Below, piece after piece: positions 63,004 to 64,000 of a stretch of DNA of 64,000 nucleotides. The DNA is taken from assembly GCA_947034885.2 (NCBI GenBank), contig OX344754.2:12383501-12447500 (forward strand). Direction: 5' to 3'. The position numbers and the translations under genes are program-made. The notes below the pieces were generated by a model, which made no database searches, was not told the origin of the DNA, and worked only from the letters and a program-made list of their open reading frames with translations. How positions within the stretch are numbered: position 1 is the first letter of the stretch; each line of letters starts with the position of its first letter. Origin of the DNA: Thuidium tamariscinum (Eukaryota; Streptophyta; Bryopsida; Hypnales; Thuidiaceae).

Positions 63004-64000
63004 TCAGTGTTTGTGCTTGAAGTTGACCTTGAGCAAAAATCGCAATTTAACCTGAAAACCAGTTAAGTGCATTAGTGTCTGGTTTGTCGGTACCACCTTC
63101 GAAAGAAACTGGAAAGCAAGCTCACACAATTAACAGAACCTAGAAAGGACACTTTCATGTTCAACAAGAAGCCTGAATTGAAAGAATGCATCTCAAAAGA
63201 TTCCGTATTAGATTCCCAGAGTGATGACTGGTAAACGAATGCTAATCAAACAGATCATTACATCAATATCCAGATCATCTTAAATCAATGTCAAGATAAT
63301 GTTGGCATTATGTTAACTAAACAGAAACCAGCATAATATCAACTTAATGCCAAGGACACTAGCATCACACTCATATTAACACCATTTGCATTACTCTAAA
63401 ATGCAGTTAACATTAAGTTAACATAGAAACAATAAGACTGTAAATTCTAATGGGAGGAGGAGACGACGGATTTCACTTGTGACGGAAAGGCATACGTACC
63501 TGGGCTTTGTCATACACAATATATTCATTGTACATGAGATCGCTGCGAACTCCAGATGGTACCGGTTTGCCACATGGCACTACCACATCACCTTCAAATT
63601 TCTCAAACGCGGTTTCCAGCGGTTTTTTCTTACCAAGGCCCAGGGTTGAGTTGGTTCCTGTAGGTGGCTTCTCCATGTACTGTAGCATCGCATTAAAAAA
63701 ATATGAGATATGCCAAACAGTACAATATTGAAACCTACTACGATGCATAACTGCAGAATAGACTTGAGGGGCGATAGTAAATATTGAGCACCTCGTAAGT
63801 AGGGAATTAGTAGATAGTAGGAACATAATAGATAGGAGTAAACTCAAAGAAATTGGGAACTCAAAATCCTAAACACTTGGTCAAAGAGATGAGAATTTCA
63901 CAGTGCTGTACCTGGGCTTTTGTAAGGTTGTTTGTTTTTCCCAAAGCCACTTCACTGAGCAACAGCAACCCAGTTGGATTTTTCTTTGTTGTGAAGCAAT
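63004..64000 (-). CDS. Poly(ADP-ribose) polymerase, C-terminal exons (partial)
   Basis: Last three minus-strand exons: 63912 to beyond 64000, 63500-63679 and 63004-63051, all GT-AG and in phase; the gene continues past the window edge. They encode the end of the ADP-ribosyltransferase domain: [11 protein letters not shown], then a loop, then [12 protein letters not shown], then [13 protein letters not shown], and the final strand [11 protein letters not shown]. The Glu in YNEY is the catalytic glutamate for chain elongation, so the visible part looks functional. The enzyme uses NAD+ to put ADP-ribose on proteins, mainly in the nucleus at DNA damage. VPCG and VPS are closer to plant PARP3 than to PARP1/2 as I recall them, so a PARP3-like assignment is possible but not settled without the N-terminal domains. 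Confidence 0.92.

Overview
This is a land-plant nuclear window. Every intact gene except the LRR receptor-like protein is split by short GT-AG introns. The set includes plant-restricted families: an AWPM-19/PM19 membrane protein, an LRR receptor kinase of the HPCA1/CARD1 type (LRR VIII-1) and an LRR receptor-like protein. Genes are islands of moderate GC in very AT-rich spacers full of small foldback elements. The divergent, early-branching look of several proteins suggests a bryophyte, probably a moss, but I cannot name a species from the sequence alone.

Layout. 0.5-3.8 kb (+): complete ADP-sugar diphosphatase of the NUDX14 type. 3.8-15.6 kb: repeat-rich spacer with two long direct repeats, a kinase-derived segmental copy, CACTA-like and other MITEs. 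15.6-18.3 kb (+): intronless LRR receptor-like protein without a kinase. 19.3-20.3 kb (-): AWPM-19 membrane protein. 22.1-27.0 kb (+): broken casein kinase 1-like gene, whose introns and flanks are present as an inverted copy at 5.8-8.2 kb. 30.3-38.9 kb (+): 20-exon LRR receptor kinase of 966 aa. 40.5-41.5 kb (-): V-ATPase subunit G. 41.9-48.3 kb: AT-rich spacer with nested foldback elements. 48.3-49.9 kb (-): KAE1/OSGEP, the KEOPS catalytic subunit. 52.8-54.9 kb (+): rhomboid protease with a RanBP2-type zinc finger. 58.7-59.5 kb (+): small acidic protein that I read as APC/C subunit 15. 63.0-64.0 kb (-): last three exons of a PARP, cut by the window edge.

The genes do not form a pathway; this is ordinary dispersed plant gene order (sugar-nucleotide turnover, receptor signalling, stress-related membrane protein, proton pump, tRNA t6A modification, intramembrane proteolysis, cell cycle, ADP-ribosylation). 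Exon junctions were read by eye by joining reading frames at GT/AG sites and checking phase and family similarity; no alignment was run. The most notable points are: an HPCA1-type receptor that keeps one extracellular cysteine pair (CxxC) but seems to lack the second (CxC); a kinase pseudogene and an exon-less inverted copy of it lying between LTR-like direct repeats; and a family of MITEs whose terminal repeats diverge while an inner block stays recognisable. I found no convincing new biochemical system.
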